This document shows positions 60,046 to 64,000 of a stretch of DNA of 64,000 nt, piece after piece. The position numbers were made by a program, and so were the translations under genes. The stretch is from Chlorocebus sabaeus (Eukaryota > Chordata > Mammalia > Primates > Cercopithecidae), in the NCBI RefSeq assembly GCF_047675955.1, contig NC_132911.1, forward strand, positions 69,659,133 to 69,723,132. Reading direction: 5' to 3'. The notes beneath the pieces were generated by a model that ran no database searches, was not told the DNA's origin, and saw only the letters and a program-made list of their open reading frames with translations. Within the stretch, counting starts at the first letter, position 1. The number at the start of each line of letters is the position of its first letter.

Positions 60046-60351
60046 TAGCTGAGTATAGTGGCTTATGCCTGTAATCCCAGCATTTTGAGAGGCTGAAGGA
60101 GGCGGATCACTTGAGCCTAAGAGTTTAAGACCAGTCTGGGAAACATGTCAAAACCCTGTCTCTATAAAAAACACAAAAATTATCAGTGCATGGTGGCACA
60201 TGCCTATGGTCCCAGCTACTCAGGAGGCTGCATTAGGAGTATTATTTGAGCCCCGGGAGGCGGAGGCTATGGTGAACTGAGATCCCACCATTACACTCCT
60301 ACCTGGGTGATAGAGTGAGACTCTGTCTCAAAAAAAAAAAAAAAAAAAAAA
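60046..60351 (+). mobile_element. AluJ/S
   Basis: Full diverged Alu with A22 tail. Confidence 0.9.
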
Positions 60352-60378
60352 GGATTAAAATTATTTTAAGATTGTCAA

Positions 60379-60478
60379 GAAATTTAGTATTAAATTCATT
60401 ACTGGAAAAAGAAATAGTCAACATAGCATTTGTAGAGGGCAATTGCAAGCACTTTCAGGAAACTAAGTCTATTCACAC
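60379..60478 (+). repeat. Diverged local direct repeat, copy 1
   Basis: Aligns without gaps for about 78 bp with 61863-61940 at roughly 79% identity by eye, sharing AGCATAG/AATTGCAAGCACTTT; similarity fades after about 100 bp. Confidence 0.7.
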
Positions 60479-61329
60479 AGACTCTGGTTAGCCGGTTTCA
60501 TTAAGGCTGTCTTTCCTACCCAAACACTGTCCCATCTGTCAATTACAGTCACTGGCTAACTCAGCCACAAAAGCTCCCTGTCATTTCTGGACAGGATTCC
60601 GACAGCTTCCAGAGCATCAATTCTGTCACTAACGCTTATTTCTCTCCAACCTACATAAGATTATATTAACTTAACCAGGCTAGAGACCTTCTTGTTCTGT
60701 TAAGATCAACCTTTAGGCCAGACCTGTCCTCGCTCTGAGTTTTTCTGCAGGGTCCACTTCAAGGCCTCTCCTTCCTGCTCCCTTTCAGCTGCCTCAGTCA
60801 GTGACTCAGTTCATGGTAGTCACGCTCAAGAACACACAAAAAAATGTTTCCCTCGGTTAACACTCCATTAGCTTTGGAGGTGAATGACTTTAGAGGTGTG
60901 CTTCTGCTAAATTATAACTGGCACATTCAGGTCAATTTCCCTCCTCTATCTATTCTGACATATTTCTCTCTGGGGCAGTAAGAACTGCCACTTCTGTCCC
61001 AGAACCACCCGCTGTGTAGACTTCCTCAGCCAGGTGACTGCCGGAGCTGCCCAGGTGGGGGAGCATTCCAAACTATCTCCCTTGAAGAACACTCATGCTT
61101 CCAACTGTCCCTCATGTATGTCATGAAAACTCACACAATACTGAAGGTGCGTCATGGTTATTTTCCACACAGAGGATACCCCGGAACCTTTTGCTGATTT
61201 CTGTAGAAATAACACAATATGCGTTAGTGTTTGCTAATAATAATTAAGCTCAGTGAACTAGTCCATGTAAGATATAATGCAAAATTGACTGGACTTGGAA
61301 ACTAACTGGAAATGGAGGTGAGAGAGGTT
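60479..61329. other. Unassigned sequence
   Basis: Lies between the two diverged direct repeats; nothing recognised. Confidence 0.45.
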
Positions 61330-61640
61330 TTACATAAGGTTGAGTAGAGTGAGGAGGCAGGTGGTAAAGCCTTTACATGAAAATGGAATTTCAGGAGTGG
61401 GAGCAGGATGGGAGAGGGATTGAAAGGTGGAGGAGCAGGGAATAGCAGGGAATGAAATTGATTTTAGATATGTTGTGTTTGAGATACCTACAAAATGAGA
61501 ATTGAGATTTGAAATGTAAACGAAAGGTGGAGGCTGGAGAAACTGATTTGAGAATGATCATTGTAAGAGATTATTGCTGAAGCCAGGGAAGTAGTTAAGA
61601 ATTGCAGAAAAAAGAAGACAGCGGAAGAAAAGAGAAAGCT
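61330..61640 (-). mobile_element. L2-like fragment
   Basis: TTTTAGATATGTTGTGTTTGAGATACCTAC...GGCTGGAGAAACTGATTTGAGAATGATC is a decayed antisense L2 ORF2 segment, similar to part of 6533-7770. Confidence 0.5.
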
Positions 61641-61862
61641 AATCTGTAAGACATGTTGCCATGCTTCTTTTGTCTGTCCCCTTTTGGGCACACGTCTATT
61701 TATGGAAGAATGAGTAAGTGTTGTGACTAGAGAGAGCTTAGGATGGATGGAGAGACAGAGCACGATACAAGAACGAGACTGAGGAGGACACATTTCAGTT
61801 AAGGAAGTCCTTATTTTCTCAGCTTTATCATTAGAAGTTAAGCCATTCTCTTAACACCAACC

Positions 61863-61961
61863 AGGAATTCAGTAGTAAATTAATTCCCAGAATATGAATC
61901 AGTCAGCATAGCAATTGTGGAGAGAAATTGCAAGCACTTTATGCTAAATCTACTCTCATAC
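61863..61961 (+). repeat. Diverged local direct repeat, copy 2
   Basis: Partner of 60379-60478, 1.48 kb downstream in the same orientation. It could be a pair of old LTRs or a local duplication. Confidence 0.7.
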
Positions 61962-62548
61962 CCAGTAAAGTACACAAGTCCTGCTAAAACTGGCTGCATC
62001 ACCCAGGCCCCCACAAACTTATTTATTCACATTGGACAAGGAAGCTTAGTAATCTACTAGATAGATCCCGAAAACAAAACTCTATTCTATCTGTGGTTAG
62101 ACAATAAAAACCCAATTTATTTTTTTCTACAAGATCTCAGAAAAGTCCACCTAAAATTTTGCATGCAAGCATTGATTTGTTCAATCAAAATCATTATTTT
62201 CCCCATGATAACAAAATCTAGATTAGAAATGTTAACTTTCACCTTAAAGTTATTCAACTGTACTCGATACTAGCACCAAAGAACGTGGTTTATACCTGCT
62301 ATATGTCAATCATACTGTAAACTTCTAGAATTATAACAGTATTATGTCTAGGTTAAATCTGTACTTGTATTGCCCAATAAAAAACACAGATTACTGGTTC
62401 AGTTTCTGCTTCATCTCACTGGACACTCAAGGATCTCCCACATGGGACTTTTTGCCGAGCCCTACAACAATTTGGTAGAGTCTCACTGAAAATTGCTATT
62501 CTGTGCATCTCCTTTTGTTAATATGACTATAACAGAAGAGAAGAGAAT
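61962..62548. other. Unassigned sequence
   Basis: No repeat or gene recognised. Confidence 0.5.
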
Positions 62549-62561
62549 GAAATACAGGCCC

Positions 62562-62862
62562 ATGCCAGGCGCAGTGGCTCACGTCTGTTATCCCAGGACT
62601 TTGGGAGACTGAGGCGAGTGGATCACCTAAGGTCAGGAGTTCAAGTCCAGCCTGGCCAACATGGTGAAACCCCATCTCTACTAAAAATAAAAAATTAGCC
62701 AGACATGGTGGTGGGCTCCTGTAATCTCAGCTACTCAGGAGGCTGAGGTGAGAGGATCACTTGAGCCCAGGAGGCTGAGGTTGAAGTGAACCGAGATTGT
62801 GCCACTGCATTCCAGCCTGGGTGACAAAGTGAGACCCTGCCTCAAAAAAAAAGAAAAGAAAA
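62562..62862 (+). mobile_element. AluS
   Basis: Full Alu with an A/GA-rich tail. GAAATACAGGC is duplicated at 62549-62559 and 62863-62873. Confidence 0.92.
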
Positions 62863-62873
62863 GAAATACAGGC

Positions 62874-63366
62874 ATCAGATATATCATCTTCTCTCTCCTT
62901 GAATCTGATCCACTCACATTCCCAGATATTCTTATTGGGCTGGTTTGTTGTTAATAGTTTCAGGCTCAGCTGTTTAGCATAGAGACTCCCAAACACAACT
63001 CTTTTTTTTTCTCTCTCTCACACAACTTGACGATGGACAGTCCTGAAAGTCAACAGCTCTGCTCCCTGAGATCATCCAGGGACCCACATTCTTTCTACCT
63101 TCTTGTCCCCACTGTATCCAAAAGCTGCTGTTTACATCCCCATTTTCAAAGCTAGCTAACCACCACCACGGCCTGCAAAAGATGGAAGTAGAAAGTGGAG
63201 GTAGCACATTTCACTTCTGCTCACCCCCCACTGGCCAGAGGTTGGGAAATATGCTCACTGAAATTAATAGGTATATAGGGGTTTTTTAACTGAAGGAAGA
63301 AGGAGAGAATGGACTTTGGGAGACAATGAGCAGTCTCTACAGCAGCTAGTTCAGATTTAGGCTTAG
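62874..63366. other. Unassigned sequence
   Basis: No repeat or gene recognised. Confidence 0.5.
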
Positions 63367-63380
63367 AAATGCCAGGCTCA

Positions 63381-63809
63381 GCTGGGCACGGTGGCTCACA
63401 CCTGTAATCCCAGCACTTTTGGAGGCCAAGTTGGGTGGTTCACTTGAGCCCAGGAATTCGAGACCAGACTGGGCAACATGGCGAAACCCCATCTCTACAA
63501 AAAATACAAAACTTATCTGGGCACGGTGACACACACCTGTAGCCCCAAGTGAGAATCGCACCTCAGCCCCCTTACCCCTAAGAACAGGGGCCTGAGTACA
63601 GAGGACAGGGGTCCAAGTACAGGGGTCAGCGGGCCAAATACAGAAGTCAAGGGGCCGAGTACAGGGTTCAGGGGGCCAAGTACAGTGGTCAGGGGGCCGA
63701 GGTGCAAGGATCACTTGAGCCCTGGAGGCAGAGGTTACAGTGAGCTAAGATTGCACCACTGTACTCCAGCCTGGGTGACAGAGTGAGAACCTGTCTCAAA
63801 ATAAAAAGA
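63381..63809 (+). mobile_element. AluS/J carrying an internal minisatellite
   Basis: The left arm and linker (63381-63545) and the distal right arm (63708-63809) are Alu. A perfect 14-bp duplication AAATGCCAGGCTCA (63367-63380 and 63810-63823) brackets the whole. The element is about 126 bp longer than a normal Alu, which equals the size of the tandem repeat inside it. Confidence 0.93.
63582..63707 (+). repeat. Minisatellite, six 21-bp units
   Basis: Six exact-length 21-bp units with core GGGGGCCAAGTACAG start at 63582, 63603, 63624, 63645, 63666 and 63687. The last unit grades into Alu right-arm sequence (GGGGGCCGAGGTGCAAGGATCAC against the Alu GGAGGCTGAGGTGGGAGGATCAC), so the repeat appears to have grown from the Alu itself. 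Each unit has a G3-G5 run. Confidence 0.92.
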
Positions 63810-63924
63810 AAATGCCAGGCTCACCCAGTCAGATCACAAAGACATAGACATTTTTCATATGAGATCTCTGAGAAGCCTCAGCTATGGGTGCAGTATTAAT
63901 CATGTCTCCAGGAAATATATTATG

Positions 63925-64000
63925 TCTCAGGTATTGTGCCAAACACTTTATATACATGAGCCCATATAACCCTCACAGCAAACATGTGATATGGATACCA
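63925..64000 (-). mobile_element. MIR SINE, running off the window
   Basis: TATGTCTCAGGTATTGTGCCAAACACTTTATATACATGAGC...AACCCTCACAGCAAACATGTG is the antisense MIR 3' part. Confidence 0.65.

Noticed and set aside
63582..63707. Regularly spaced repeats resembling a CRISPR array
   Set aside because: The units are contiguous with no unique spacers, and the host is a primate genome.
63346..63714. Open frames with a 7-residue periodicity (GPLTxVL)
   Set aside because: The period is the 21-bp minisatellite read in frame; the rest of the frame is Alu.

Overview
The window is primate nuclear DNA, and the youngest Alu points to an Old World monkey. Alu elements are everywhere. The Alu at 1330-1632 reads GAGATCCGGCCACTGC where human AluY reads GAGATCGCGCC, and it starts GCTCAAGCC. 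I associate both variants with the cercopithecid AluYR lineage. There are no bacterial operons, CRISPR arrays, rRNA genes or intact protein-coding genes. The window reads as intergenic or deep-intronic sequence. The annotation is therefore mainly a stratigraphy of transposable elements, with short tandem repeats and unassigned sequence between them.

Layout. 1-1660: relic of a MULE/MuDR (Ricksha-like) DNA transposon on the minus strand with recognisable transposase C-terminal residues, interrupted by the young Alu. 1700-5430: unassigned DNA with a possible minus-strand exon (1868-1943), two Alus and a tRNA-Lys-like fragment. 5430-9900: an old L1M/HAL1-type fragment, a long antisense L2 flanked by a perfect 26-bp direct repeat, and an MLT1 LTR. 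9900-13400: mostly unassigned. 13400-29250: Alus, MIRs, an L1M 3' end, two solo THE1/MST-class LTRs with perfect 5-bp target duplications (one splitting a MIR), and an MLT1/MST LTR. 29262-36809: a near full-length antisense L1 (L1PA-old/L1PB-like), carrying two Alus and abutted by an AluY. 36810-40540: one Alu, otherwise unassigned. 40543-40921: an Alu left monomer whose A-tail grew into a polypurine microsatellite. 41000-47500: mainly unassigned. 47500-57300: L1 3' ends, L2s, Alus and a hot target site that took two Alus. 57300-64000: an Alu with a duplicated left arm, a TG/TA microsatellite, a diverged local duplication, and an Alu containing a 6 x 21-bp minisatellite.

How the parts relate. 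Nesting gives relative ages: L2, MIR and MULE are oldest. The L1M, MLT1 and THE1 insertions come next, followed by L1PB-like, AluJ and AluS, and last the AluY/YR copies. No set of genes works together here. I found no evidence of a new functional system. The most unusual signals are the 26-bp flanking repeat, the minisatellite grown inside an Alu, the MULE relic, the tRNA-Lys fragment and the candidate exon. Family names come from remembered consensus sequences, not from a RepeatMasker run, so subfamily assignments are approximate.
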